Part shown: positions 8,844-18,243 of the stretch, in pieces | Numbering within the stretch: the stretch's first letter is position 1 | How the letters are laid out: each line of letters starts with the position of its first letter | Assembly (NCBI GenBank): GCA_902528415.1 | Contig: CABZSR010000011.1 | Coordinates: 1-54,249, forward strand | Length of the DNA stretch: 54,249 nt | Source: an uncultured SAR116 cluster alpha proteobacterium | Lineage (GTDB): Bacteria > Pseudomonadota > Alphaproteobacteria > Puniceispirillales > Marisalimonadaceae | Reading direction: 5' to 3' | Translations under genes and position numbers: made by a program | Notes under the pieces: model-generated | Seen by the model: the letters and a program-made list of their open reading frames with translations, nothing else | Told to the model about the DNA's origin: nothing | Database searches by the model: none

Positions 8844-10228
8844 TAAAAGAAATCCAAATTAACAGAAAGTAACTCTTCTACTTTCTTCAATGATTTTACA
8901 GGAACAAACATTACAACAATGTCCCCTGCTTCTATTATAGTGTCTCCTCTTGGCGATACAATACTTTTATCTTCTTTTACAATAGCTCCCAAAGCAACAT
9001 CTTTTGGTAACTTTGTATTTTTAAGTGGTTTACCTATTATTGAAGAAGATTTTAATGCTTCAAATGATATAACTTCTCCAAATTCTTCGATTATTGAATG
9101 CACATGTTCTATATGGCCACTTCTAACTTCCTGTAATATAGAAGATGCTGTTAAATTGGGTGGACTAACTACACCCTCAAGATCTAGTGAATTGAAAAGT
9201 GGAATAAAAACAGGCAAATTTATTAGAGCTACAGTGTGTGAGGCTCCCGATCTTTTAGATAACAAGGAAGAAAGTATGTTGACTTCATCATTATTTGTCG
9301 CTGCAATATATGTCTCACCTTGCCCTAGTCTTGCCTCTAAAATTATTTCGGGATCTAGAGAATCCCCTGAAATAATAGTTGCATATTCAAGCATTTCCGC
9401 AGCATGTCGCGCCTTTTCTTTATCTAATTCTAATATTGTCAAATTAGTTTCAGGGGATAACTTATGAATTTCTTCGGCAACTCTTATTCCAATAGCACCT
9501 GCTCCGGAGATTGTCACTTTTTCAGCAGTAGTTTCAGAATGACCAAAAGCAATTAATGTTCTATTAATTTGATCTGTAGGACAAGCCAAATAAACTCTAT
9601 CTCCAGATAAAATAATATCATCGCCTCCTCTTGGTACAACTAATTTAGTTCCTCTGATAATAGCCATAACGGTAACTGTTAAGTCAGGAAACAAATCAAC
9701 TAAATTTCTTAGTGGTGTATCAAGAATTGGACAGTCATTTTTACAAGAAACACCTAACATAGTAACTGAAGAACTAGCAAATTCGGCCACATCAAATGCT
9801 CCTGGTGTTCTCCATTGATTAACAATAGCAGTTGCAACTTCATCCTCAGGAGAAATAATCCTATTTACCCCTACATCCTTTAATAAATAATCGGAGAATT
9901 TTGGATCAAGATATGATTTAGATCTAATTCGAATAATCATCGTGGGAATTCCAAAAATCGATTTAGCAACATGACAAGCTGCAATATTAATTTCGTCTGA
10001 TTGCGTAACAGCAATTATCATATCAGCATCTTTAATTCCTGCATCTTCAAGAACATTTGGGTATGATGCAAGTCCAAGAACACCTTGAACGTCATATAAT
10101 TCAGTTACTCTGTGAATAGCTTCAGTGTCTGAATCAATGACAGTAATATCAAAACCTTCATTTGAAAGATGTTCTGTAATCGACGTCCCAACTCTACCCG
10201 CACCACATATTAAAATTTTTTGTTTCAT
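8843..10228 (-). CDS. trkA: Trk potassium uptake regulatory subunit TrkA
   Basis: TrkA is the cytoplasmic NAD(H)-binding gating subunit of the Trk K+ channel. The 461 residues form two RCK halves: a first Rossmann motif ICGAGRVGTSITEHL at 7-21 and a second ISGAGAIGIRVAEEI near 234-248, each followed by a C-terminal ligand-binding domain (the second ends in IEAGDIVVMFVP). No trkH or trkG membrane partner is in the window. The gene follows ntrX (23-nt gap), the usual alphaproteobacterial arrangement. Confidence 0.94.
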   Translation of the reverse strand: MKQKILICGAGRVGTSITEHLSNEGFDITVIDSDTEAIHRVTELYDVQGVLGLASYPNVLEDAGIKDADMIIAVTQSDEINIAACHVAKSIFGIPTMIIRIRSKSYLDPKFSDYLLKDVGVNRIISPEDEVATAIVNQWRTPGAFDVAEFASSSVTMLGVSCKNDCPILDTPLRNLVDLFPDLTVTVMAIIRGTKLVVPRGGDDIILSGDRVYLACPTDQINRTLIAFGHSETTAEKVTISGAGAIGIRVAEEIHKLSPETNLTILELDKEKARHAAEMLEYATIISGDSLDPEIILEARLGQGETYIAATNNDEVNILSSLLSKRSGASHTVALINLPVFIPLFNSLDLEGVVSPPNLTASSILQEVRSGHIEHVHSIIEEFGEVISFEALKSSSIIGKPLKNTKLPKDVALGAIVKEDKSIVSPRGDTIIEAGDIVVMFVPVKSLKKVEELLSVNLDFF

Positions 10229-10251
10229 GAATTTACCAATATCATATTGAA

Positions 10252-11652
10252 TTAATTAAATTTATTTATATTTATATTTAATTCTTTTAACTTTCTGTGC
10301 AACGCTGATCTATCCATACCAATAAAAGTCGAGGTTTTAGCAATATTTCCTTTAAACCTTTTTAATTGTTCATTTAGATAATTAGCTTCAAAAATTTTTC
10401 TTGCGTCTTTTAATGACAAACTAAAATTATTTATAATACTATCATGTTTTTTCTTTTCATTATAACCTAATATCTCTGGAGGTAGATGTGATGGCATGAT
10501 AAGAAGGTCTTTTTGATTACCATACATAATTATTAACCACTCTATTATATTTCTTAATTGCCTTACATTTCCTGGCCAATCATAATTTTGTAAAAGGACT
10601 AGAGTTTCCAAAGATAGTTGCAAATTTTTACTACCTAACTCTTTTGAAATAAATTTAAGAAAGTAATTTACTAAATCATTTATATCTTCTCCACGTTTAT
10701 TTAAGGGTGGAACTTCGATTGGTGCTACAGACAGTCTATAAAATAGGTCCTCTCTTAAGACACCCTCTTCCATAGATTTTAATAAGTTTTTATTACTTGC
10801 TGAAATTACTCTAACATCTACGTTAATTTTTTTATTTGAACCAAGTTTATAAAAACTTTGATCTTGTATCGCTTGAACTAACTTTCCTTGTGTTTCAATT
10901 GGCAAATCACAAATTTCATCAAAAAAAAGAGTTCCGTTATTTGCTTGTTCGAATAAACCAGTACTTAATTGATTGGATTGATCCTCTTTTATTTTCTCAT
11001 TCCAACCAAATAATACTTGTTCTACTCTTTCCGGAGACAGAGTCGCACAAGATGCAATAATAAATGGATATAAGCCTCTGTTTGACTTCTTGTGTATCCA
11101 TCTGGCTATTAACTCTTTTCCAGAACCTGACGGTCCAGAGAGTAGAACTCTACTATTAGTTTGTGAAACTTTATTTAATTGTTGTACAACATTTTTGAAG
11201 ACACTTGAACTTCCGACTAATTTCATGCGCTCATTTTCTTTTAATTCAAAGTCTAAAACTTTGATCTTTAGATTGCGTTCTTTGATAGCTTTATCAACCA
11301 AAAGAGTTAGTCTTTCAGATTTAAATGGTTTTTCTATAAAATCATAAGCTCCATTTTTTGCAGCTTTCATAGCAGTTTCTATGTTTCCGTGTCCAGACAT
11401 CATTATAACTGGTATAAATGAGTCATGCATTTTACTCCAAGATAGCAATTCTAAACCAGAATCTGTATTATTATTCATCCATATATCAGTAATTAATAAT
11501 GTAATGTTTTGATTTTTCAGAATTTCAATAGCCGTTTCATAACTATTAGCAATTATGGCATTATAACCTTCATCTTTAAGAATTTCAGCTACCATTTCAC
11601 AAATATCAAGCTCGTCATCTACGACAAGAATAGAAATTTTATTTTTTAACAT
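10252..11652 (-). CDS. ntrX: Response regulator NtrX (AAA+ type without GAFTGA loop)
   Basis: NtrX is the response regulator partner of the NtrY kinase, tied to nitrogen and redox/respiratory control. The receiver domain has acidic residues D12-D13, phospho-acceptor D56 (LLITD) and lysine in EKPF. The AAA+ domain has Walker A GPSGSGKE (173-180), an intact Walker B TLFFDEI (241-247) and arginine fingers in LREDLFYRL. The Fis-type helix-turn-helix is FKGNIAKTSTFIGMDRSALH. The GAFTGA loop expected between Walker A and B is absent: the segment at 213-231 reads VLFGWNEKIKEDQSNQLST. As I recall, NtrX proteins of alphaproteobacteria often lack this loop, so it may bind DNA without activating sigma-54. 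Confidence 0.92.
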   Translation of the reverse strand: MLKNKISILVVDDELDICEMVAEILKDEGYNAIIANSYETAIEILKNQNITLLITDIWMNNNTDSGLELLSWSKMHDSFIPVIMMSGHGNIETAMKAAKNGAYDFIEKPFKSERLTLLVDKAIKERNLKIKVLDFELKENERMKLVGSSSVFKNVVQQLNKVSQTNSRVLLSGPSGSGKELIARWIHKKSNRGLYPFIIASCATLSPERVEQVLFGWNEKIKEDQSNQLSTGLFEQANNGTLFFDEICDLPIETQGKLVQAIQDQSFYKLGSNKKINVDVRVISASNKNLLKSMEEGVLREDLFYRLSVAPIEVPPLNKRGEDINDLVNYFLKFISKELGSKNLQLSLETLVLLQNYDWPGNVRQLRNIIEWLIIMYGNQKDLLIMPSHLPPEILGYNEKKKHDSIINNFSLSLKDARKIFEANYLNEQLKRFKGNIAKTSTFIGMDRSALHRKLKELNININKFN

Positions 11653-11671
11653 TCAATATTACTCATAGTTA

Positions 11672-13831
11672 CTATTTTGAAATTAATGGGAATTTTAATA
11701 AAATAGACGTACCTTTTGAGCCTTTTAATGGTCGAATAAATATAGAACCATTATGATCATCTATTATTTTTTTTGTAATGGCTAGCCCTAACCCACTACC
11801 ACCTACCTTAGTTGTAAAATAAGGCTCTATAATTTGAGAAATTATAGATTTTTCAATACCAGTACCATTATCATTAACATAAATTTCAGCAAAATTATTT
11901 TGTATTTTAAAAATAATTGATATTCGGGCATTTTTTATATCGTTTGAATTGACATTTTCGTAAGAGTTTTTAATAAGATTTCCACATGCTTGCCTGATTT
12001 GTTTTTCATCACCCATAATCAGGGCATTCTCAATCACATCATCAACTTCAATCAAAACTTTTTCGAATGATGACATCATTGGATTTACATATTCTACAAT
12101 AACTTTATTAATATTAATTACTTTTAATTTTGGAGATGGCATTCTAGCAAAAGAGGAAAACTCATCTACCAAATGATGGATATCATCAACCTGTCGGGTT
12201 ATCATGTTTAAAGATTGCTCAAAAGTTTTTTTATCTATTTTTCTGTTACTACTTAATTTATTCATTAATCTTTCAGCAGCTAAACGAATTGGGGTAAGAG
12301 GGTTTTTTATTTCATGAGCTATTCTTCTTGCTATATCAGACCAAGCTCCCATTTTTTGAGCAGCTATTAAGCTAGTGACATCATCAAAGGTTAAAACATA
12401 ACCCAAGATTAGATCATCAGATTTTTGTACTACGAATCTTGTTATTAAATTTAAAACTTTATCATCTCTTACAATATAAATTTTATCTTCAACTACATTT
12501 TTTTTAGATATTAAAAGACTATTTATTACATCAGTAAATTCGGGAACTATATCTAAAATAGGTTTACCAAAATCTTTTCCAATAGTTATTCCTAATAAAT
12601 TAGTTGCAGTCACATTAGGAAGATTAATTTTAAGATTTTTATCTAATCCAATCACGCCTGAATAAACGCCTGATAGAACTGACTCTGAAAACTTTCTTCT
12701 TTTGTCCAATTGGTCATTTGCATGCTCTAAATCAACCCTATTGGATTTAAGGTCTGAAATCATTAAATTAAATGCTTGTACGAGTCTTTTGATTTCATTG
12801 ATATTAATTTTAGATAGAACTTCATCTGATATTTTGTAATCTAAGTTACCTCCACCTACTTCTTCTGCACCTTTTATAAGAGAAGTTATTGGTTCGAATA
12901 GTCTATTAGCTATATTCAATCCAATTATTAAGGAAGTAAATAGTAATATTAAGGTAATTAATAAAAATATCACTATAAATGAAATTTTAATGTCAAATTG
13001 CTTTATTTCTATTGATTGATAGTCCGAGACTGCAATAGATGTACTTTTAATTGCATTTAAAACCCTCTGATCTACAAAACTTGTTATAAGTAAATATGCA
13101 TCAATATACTGAGGTAACTTTATAAATGCCCTCATTTTATTAGAGTCATCTTCTTTAACGATTAAAATTTTTCCATTATTTGCAGTATCATAAAATTTAG
13201 GTGGAATTTCTGTATAGGTATATTCAAAAACAAATTCTGAAAATGCTAAAACATTTCCAATTGAATCTATAATAACTGCTTCTGATAAGTTATGTTGACG
13301 AGTATATTTATCTAAAAAGTTATTAAATTTTTTTTTATCTGTAGAAAAAATTTCTGAGTTAATATTTATTAAATTAACTAGTTCTAAAATATCCCCCCTC
13401 ATTCCACTTTGATGCTCATCAAGGTATTGATTGGCAACTTCTACAGATTGTGAGATAGCAGTTGAAATTTTCTTATTAAACCAACCGCTTAGGGCGGCAT
13501 CAAAAATAAATATTGAAAAAAACGAAATAATTAGAGTTGGAGTCAAAGCGATTATAGAAAAAATTAATAATATTTTTTTTTGTAATTCTTGACCAGCTTT
13601 CTCAAGTTTAATTTGATTTAAAATAAAGAAAATATTTTTTAAGAGAATAAAAAAAATAATAACTATTAATAAAAATGAAATAATTAGTGAAATTGTAAAG
13701 ATAGTTTCATGATCATTAATAAGTTTAAACTGATATAAAGATTTATATATAAAAAAACAAATTAATAGAGAAAGTAGTATAGAAAGTAGAAATAACTTTT
13801 GTCTAAATACATTTAATAAAAACATTTGCAT
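11672..13831 (-). CDS. ntrY: Sensor histidine kinase NtrY
   Basis: A 719-residue membrane histidine kinase. Hydrophobic segments lie at about 11-33, 43-68, 88-112 and 283-306, leaving a large periplasmic sensor region between the third and fourth. These are followed by a HAMP linker (about 305-360), a PAS-like domain (about 375-490), an H-box with phospho-accepting His506 in AHEIKNPLTPIRLAAERL, an N-box (ACGNLIKNSYENV) and G-boxes DNGTGIE and GGSGLGLAI. It lies directly upstream of ntrX (19 nt) and downstream of ntrC (54 nt). A run of six C on the plus strand at 13393-13398 does not disturb its frame. Confidence 0.94.
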   Translation of the reverse strand: MQMFLLNVFRQKLFLLSILLSLLICFFIYKSLYQFKLINDHETIFTISLIISFLLIVIIFFILLKNIFFILNQIKLEKAGQELQKKILLIFSIIALTPTLIISFFSIFIFDAALSGWFNKKISTAISQSVEVANQYLDEHQSGMRGDILELVNLININSEIFSTDKKKFNNFLDKYTRQHNLSEAVIIDSIGNVLAFSEFVFEYTYTEIPPKFYDTANNGKILIVKEDDSNKMRAFIKLPQYIDAYLLITSFVDQRVLNAIKSTSIAVSDYQSIEIKQFDIKISFIVIFLLITLILLFTSLIIGLNIANRLFEPITSLIKGAEEVGGGNLDYKISDEVLSKININEIKRLVQAFNLMISDLKSNRVDLEHANDQLDKRRKFSESVLSGVYSGVIGLDKNLKINLPNVTATNLLGITIGKDFGKPILDIVPEFTDVINSLLISKKNVVEDKIYIVRDDKVLNLITRFVVQKSDDLILGYVLTFDDVTSLIAAQKMGAWSDIARRIAHEIKNPLTPIRLAAERLMNKLSSNRKIDKKTFEQSLNMITRQVDDIHHLVDEFSSFARMPSPKLKVININKVIVEYVNPMMSSFEKVLIEVDDVIENALIMGDEKQIRQACGNLIKNSYENVNSNDIKNARISIIFKIQNNFAEIYVNDNGTGIEKSIISQIIEPYFTTKVGGSGLGLAITKKIIDDHNGSIFIRPLKGSKGTSILLKFPLISK

Positions 13832-13885
13832 TCTATAACCTAGTTTTATAGAAATTAAAGTTTATACAATACTTAATATAATTTT

Positions 13886-15325
13886 CTAAACTTTTCTTTT
13901 TTTAATTACTTCAATATTATACATATTTATTTTTGACCTCAAAGTATTTCTATTAAATCCAAGACATTTAGAGGTTTTAATCTGATTACCCCTGAATAAA
14001 TTTAAAGTTGTTTCTATTAACGGTTTTTCAATCTTTGAAATAAAATTATCGTGTAAATTATTTAGCGATAAATTTTCATCAAAATCTTTAAAATATCTTT
14101 TTAGATAATTTTTAAAATATGTCTCTAAGTTTTCCTCATGTTTGCTTTCAACAACTAACCTATCTTCAGATAAAACTTCCTTTATTAGAGAGGGCATTAT
14201 ACTTTCTGTTGATGATAACAAACATAATCTTTCAATTACGTTCTCTAGTTCTCTTACATTACCAGGCCAAGAATATTCCTTAAATAAGTTTATACCTTCA
14301 TAAGAAATAGTTTTATTAACAAATTTATTTTGAAAGTATTTTTTTAAATAATGTGAGGTTAAATCAGGTATATCTTCAAATCTATCTTTGAGAGATGGCA
14401 TTTTAATAGGTACTACATTTAGTCTGTAATAAAGATCTTCGCGAAAAAGACCTTTTTCAACATCACTATATATATTATTTTTTGTTGAAACAAAAAATCT
14501 TGGTTTTATAAATTGAGGGTTGTTTGATATAAGTTGTGTTAAGTCTGTTTCTAAAAAATTTAAAAAATTATTTTGTTGAGCTGCGGAAGATTCAGTTATG
14601 TTTTTTATATATATTGAGCAACCACTGAGATCTTCTATTGAGTTAACATCTATAGATGTAAAATTTTTAAATTTTTTAACTAAATCTTCAATTTTATAAT
14701 CATTGAAGAATTGCATATTCAATATTAAAAATGGTTTTTTATTTGACAAGCTTAAATCATGAATAGATTTAGCTATTAATTTTTTTCCTGTTCCACTTTC
14801 ACCTGATATTAAAACAGTCAAATCTGTATTTACAATACGAGAAATAATTTTATATATTTCTTGCATAACAACTGATTTTCCAATAACTGGTCCAGAATCA
14901 TAAATGGTTTTAGATGAGTTATCTGAATAGGAGTTATTAATTTCTGATTTTTGGAAAAGAAAAGTATTTGATACTAAGTTTAAAAGCTCATCTAGATCAA
15001 ACGGTTTTGGTAGATATTCAAAAGCACCTTTTTTCTCAGCTCTTACTGCAGTCAACAAAGTTGTTCTAGCTGACATAACAATTATTTTTAGATTTGGTTT
15101 CAATTTTTGTAATTTAGGTAAAACATCTAACGCGTCACCATCGGGTAATCCAACATCCGTTATTAATATATCAGCAAAATCTGATTCGACTAATCTCCAC
15201 ATTCCAGCAGCTGTGCCACTTGATTTTACATTATAACCAGCCCTACTTAATGCAGTGGAGATAACTACCCTAATACTTCTGTCGTCATCTACTACTATTA
15301 TATTTTTTACATTTTTAATTTCCAA
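13886..15325 (-). CDS. ntrC: NtrC-like nitrogen response regulator with degenerate AAA+ domain
   Basis: The 479-aa protein has the NtrC three-domain layout. The receiver has D13-D15, phospho-acceptor D57 (DILITD) and K107. The central domain has Walker A GESGTGKK (175-182) and retained arginines R295 and R301 in FREDLYYRL. The C-terminal Fis-type helix-turn-helix is RGNQIKTSKCLGFNRNTLRS. Two core features of sigma-54 activators are missing. The ELFG...GAFTGA segment is replaced by unrelated sequence at 204-233, and Walker B (normally GTLFLDEI) reads CSIYIKNI at 236-243, with both acidic residues replaced (K241, N242). I infer it works by phosphorylation-dependent DNA binding rather than sigma-54 remodelling. 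The start is TTG at 15325, fixed by AAGGAG 7 nt upstream. Confidence 0.88.
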   Translation of the reverse strand: MEIKNVKNIIVVDDDRSIRVVISTALSRAGYNVKSSGTAAGMWRLVESDFADILITDVGLPDGDALDVLPKLQKLKPNLKIIVMSARTTLLTAVRAEKKGAFEYLPKPFDLDELLNLVSNTFLFQKSEINNSYSDNSSKTIYDSGPVIGKSVVMQEIYKIISRIVNTDLTVLISGESGTGKKLIAKSIHDLSLSNKKPFLILNMQFFNDYKIEDLVKKFKNFTSIDVNSIEDLSGCSIYIKNITESSAAQQNNFLNFLETDLTQLISNNPQFIKPRFFVSTKNNIYSDVEKGLFREDLYYRLNVVPIKMPSLKDRFEDIPDLTSHYLKKYFQNKFVNKTISYEGINLFKEYSWPGNVRELENVIERLCLLSSTESIMPSLIKEVLSEDRLVVESKHEENLETYFKNYLKRYFKDFDENLSLNNLHDNFISKIEKPLIETTLNLFRGNQIKTSKCLGFNRNTLRSKINMYNIEVIKKRKV

Positions 15326-15348
15326 AATTTAACTCCTTTTGACACATG

Positions 15349-16407
15349 TTATTTTAAGGGAAAATTAATACAAAAATTTGTTAATCCTGGCTCTGATGAA
15401 ACATTAATTACTGCATTCATTTCTTCCAAACCATTTGCCACAATTGATAATCCTAACCCCTTACCATCTGATTTAGATGAAACAAATGGATCAAATATGT
15501 TTGGTAACATATGTTTTGAAATCCCTTTTCCATAATCAATAATTTCAATCTGGAGAGGTAAGGTAGAAGGAACGTCTTCTTTTGAAAAAGATGTAATTTT
15601 GTTTGAATTAAAACTAGTTTTAATTTTAATTTTACCATTAATAGAGCTGGCTTCGGAAGAGTTTTTTAAAAGATTTAAAATTATTTGAATTAGAAGATTT
15701 TTATTAGCAAAGAATTTAGGAAGAGATGGGTCAAAATCGTCAATATATTCTATTTTTACTCCAAAACTGTTTTGAGCAACTCTCCTACAATGATTAAGAA
15801 TTTCATGAATGTTTATATATTCACATTCTAATTTTGAATTATTGTTACTTATGTGCTCCATTCTGTCTAGCAATGATATAATTCTTTCGCTTTCAATTGT
15901 AATTAATTGAGTTAATTCCAACAAATTAGAGTTACCCTTCAAATCACTTTCTATTAATTGAGATGCACCTTTAATTCCTGCAAGTGGATTCTTTAATTCA
16001 TGCATCAGCATATCGACCATAGATGAAAACGATTTAGATATTTTACTATTTATCCTTTGAGATTGAAACATCTCAGAAAGTGCTAACTGACTAATTTGTA
16101 CAATTATTTGTTTGCTATCAAAAGAAAGTGGAACAACATGAACTCTAACTTTTCTGTTTGGAAAATTAATATTACTAAAATCTAGACTTTCTTCAGTTAT
16201 TCCAGATTTAGTTTTTCGAACTCTGGATAGTAAACTTAGTATAGGAGTGTCATCTGGAAAGAAATCATGAATTGGTTTTCCAATAATTAAGGTTGAGCTT
16301 ATTCCAAAAAACTCTTCGCCGATTGAATTAATATAATCAACAATATTATCTTTATTTATTAAAAATACTGGAGTTCTTAATTCGTTTAAAATATTATAAT
16401 ACATCAT
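15349..16407 (-). CDS. ntrB: Nitrogen regulation sensor kinase NtrB
   Basis: NtrB is the soluble kinase/phosphatase for NtrC, controlled in other bacteria by PII. An N-terminal PAS domain (VFLINKDNIVDYINSIGEEF) is followed by an H-box with its histidine in MHELKNPLAGIKGASQLI, an N-box LIQIILNLLKNSSEAS and G-boxes DYGKGI and GKGLGLSIV. There are no transmembrane segments, as expected for NtrB. The frame is open from a TTG at 16431; I prefer the ATG at 16407 (MMYYNILNEL), because the eight added residues are not family-like and neither start has a clear ribosome-binding site. The usual upstream neighbour dusB is absent; ispDF lies divergently instead. Confidence 0.9.
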   Translation of the reverse strand: MMYYNILNELRTPVFLINKDNIVDYINSIGEEFFGISSTLIIGKPIHDFFPDDTPILSLLSRVRKTKSGITEESLDFSNINFPNRKVRVHVVPLSFDSKQIIVQISQLALSEMFQSQRINSKISKSFSSMVDMLMHELKNPLAGIKGASQLIESDLKGNSNLLELTQLITIESERIISLLDRMEHISNNNSKLECEYINIHEILNHCRRVAQNSFGVKIEYIDDFDPSLPKFFANKNLLIQIILNLLKNSSEASSINGKIKIKTSFNSNKITSFSKEDVPSTLPLQIEIIDYGKGISKHMLPNIFDPFVSSKSDGKGLGLSIVANGLEEMNAVINVSSEPGLTNFCINFPLK

Positions 16408-16528
16408 AAAAGTAACTAATTTAAAGATCAAAATTAATCATTAAACGATTATATATTAACCAATATTTATAATAAATAAAATTAATTTTAGATTATTGCT
16501 TATTTTTTAATCGTATTTGGAGATTTGA
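16408..16528. promoter_or_regulatory. Divergent intergenic region ntrB / ispDF
   Basis: This spacer separates the start of the ntrB-ntrC-ntrY-ntrX-trkA block from the ispDF-pgpA-cinA operon and must hold promoters for both directions. It is extremely AT-rich. A TATAAT hexamer at 16468-16473 is a possible -10 element for ispDF, but I see no convincing -35 at the right distance. GGAG at 16519-16522 is the ribosome-binding site for the GTG start of ispDF. I see no sigma-54 GG-N10-GC element. Confidence 0.35.
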
Positions 16529-17731
16529 GTGAGAAAAATTTATGATAATTTAGTTATCGTACTACTTGCTGGAGGAGTTGGAAATAGATTACATAAACAA
16601 ACTAGCAAGCAATTGATAAACTATAATAATGAAACAATATTAGAGAAAAATATAATTAGATTTCAAAGATATCTAAAGGATGTACCAATTCAAGTTGTGT
16701 CTAATAAAAAAGATATAATAAAAGTAAATGAAATAAATAAAAAAAATAATATTTTATTACCAGTTTTAGGTGGTAAAGAAAGACACGATAGTGTTTATAA
16801 CGCTCTAGTTACAATAAAAAAATTTAATCCTAAATATGTATTAATTCACGACACAGCTAGACCATTGATATCAATTGACGTCATTGATAAATTACTTGAG
16901 TACTGTGATAAAAATATTACATGTGTTGTGCCAACATTAAATCTCACAGACTCCATAAGAACTGTGTCGAAAAAATTGATCAAAGACGTTGTTAATAGAC
17001 AGGATAAAGTATTAGTCCAAACTCCGCAGTTATGTAATTATAAGCTTTTAATTAATGCCCATAAAAAAAGTAAAAAAGTTTATGAAGATGAAAGTTCTCT
17101 TTTTTTAAGCAATGGAATGAAAGTTATTGCAATTGAAGGTGATCCTCTTACTTTAAAAATAACTTATGAAAAAGATTTAAAATTATTGGAGCCACATTTG
17201 TGTGATAGTAATGTTAAATATATAACAAAAATTGGGAATGGTTTTGATATACATAGATTTGATATTAAAAAAAGTACTGATAAAAACTTTATTCACTTAG
17301 GTGGCATTAGGATAAATAATATAAACTCATTAATAGGTCATTCAGATGCTGATGTGCTTCTACATGCAATAACTGATAGTATTTTAGGTTTAATAAACAA
17401 AGGAGATATCGGTAAGTTGTTTCCTCCATCAGACAAAAAATGGAAAAATGCTGATAGTGCACTTTTTTTAAAGCATGCATCAATAATGTTAAAAAAAGAA
17501 AAGGGTAGAATTAACAATATAGATACAGTAATAATTTGCGAAAAACCAAAAATATTAAATTACTCACAAAAGATTGTAGAAAATATTGGAAGAATTTTAG
17601 ATATCAATCCTAAAAGAATTAGTATTAAAGGAAAAACTTCTGAAAGTATTGGTTTTATAGGAAGACAAGAAGGAATTGCTGCTATGGCAATAACTTCAGC
17701 ACAAATACCTGAAATAATTTTAGATGATTAA
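16529..17731 (+). CDS. ispDF: Bifunctional IspD/IspF (MEP cytidylyltransferase / MEcPP synthase)
   Basis: It carries two non-consecutive steps of the MEP isoprenoid pathway: CTP-dependent formation of CDP-methylerythritol and cyclisation to MEcPP. The 400 aa split into IspD (about 1-225; nucleotide-binding LLAGGVGNRLHKQTSKQL at 12-29, DTARP, and VQTPQ) and IspF (about 233-400; metal-binding GFDIHRF, HSDADVLLHAITD, GDIGKLFPPSD). The C-terminal KGKTSESIGFIGRQEG matches the IspF end. The fusion is common in alphaproteobacteria. The start is GTG at 16529 with GGAG 6 nt upstream. It overlaps pgpA by 8 nt. Confidence 0.95.
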   Translation: MRKIYDNLVIVLLAGGVGNRLHKQTSKQLINYNNETILEKNIIRFQRYLKDVPIQVVSNKKDIIKVNEINKKNNILLPVLGGKERHDSVYNALVTIKKFNPKYVLIHDTARPLISIDVIDKLLEYCDKNITCVVPTLNLTDSIRTVSKKLIKDVVNRQDKVLVQTPQLCNYKLLINAHKKSKKVYEDESSLFLSNGMKVIAIEGDPLTLKITYEKDLKLLEPHLCDSNVKYITKIGNGFDIHRFDIKKSTDKNFIHLGGIRINNINSLIGHSDADVLLHAITDSILGLINKGDIGKLFPPSDKKWKNADSALFLKHASIMLKKEKGRINNIDTVIICEKPKILNYSQKIVENIGRILDINPKRISIKGKTSESIGFIGRQEGIAAMAITSAQIPEIILDD

Positions 17732-18236
17732 TAACAAAAGACTTTTGTTTTTTTTATCAAATCTTGCAGAAGTTTACCCTATTGGCCGTTTTAAATACGC
17801 ACCCGGAACATTAGCTTCTTTAATCGGGTTAGTTTTTGGTTACTACATTTTAATAATTTTAAAAGTTAAATTATTTTTATTGTTTGTATTTATTTTTGTT
17901 ATGATTAGTTATGTTCTTTGCGAAGCTCACATAAGATTGCATAACAAAAAAGATCCAAAAGAAGTTGTGGTAGACGAGTTTGCAGGGCAATTTGTGGCTT
18001 TATTAGGTATAATAGATACTAGTAGTATTGGTTACTTGATAACGTCTTTATTATTATCATTTCTTTTATTCAGGTTTTTTGATATTACAAAAATAGGTCC
18101 AATTAAAAAATTTGAGAAATTACCCGGTGGATTTGGTATTATAACTGACGACTTAGTTGCAGGTTTGTATGCATTTTTAACTCAAGCAGCTATTTTAACG
18201 TGTATAAGCCAACCTTTAATTATTAAAACTTTTTGA
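17724..18236 (+). CDS. pgpA: Phosphatidylglycerophosphatase A
   Basis: PgpA dephosphorylates phosphatidylglycerol phosphate to phosphatidylglycerol in the inner membrane. Over its 170 aa it shows the PgpA pattern: GRFKYAPGTLASLIG near the N-terminus, the acidic motif EVVVDEFAGQF, and the C-terminal RFFDITKIGPIKKFEKLPGG followed by DDLVAG. Hydrophobic helices lie between them. The start overlaps the end of ispDF by 8 nt, and cinA follows after 7 nt. The order ispDF-pgpA-cinA is conserved in alphaproteobacteria. Confidence 0.92.
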   Translation: MINNKRLLFFLSNLAEVYPIGRFKYAPGTLASLIGLVFGYYILIILKVKLFLLFVFIFVMISYVLCEAHIRLHNKKDPKEVVVDEFAGQFVALLGIIDTSSIGYLITSLLLSFLLFRFFDITKIGPIKKFEKLPGGFGIITDDLVAGLYAFLTQAAILTCISQPLIIKTF

Positions 18237-18243
18237 GCTTAAA

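Noticed and set aside
8919-9467. Long plus-strand frame (182 codons) antisense to trkA
   Set aside because: It lies wholly within the strongly conserved TrkA frame, has no ribosome-binding site or family resemblance, and fits a chance open frame.
13393-13398. Six-C run in ntrY as another homopolymer frameshift
   Set aside because: The reading frame continues normally on both sides with family-like sequence, so no shift is needed.
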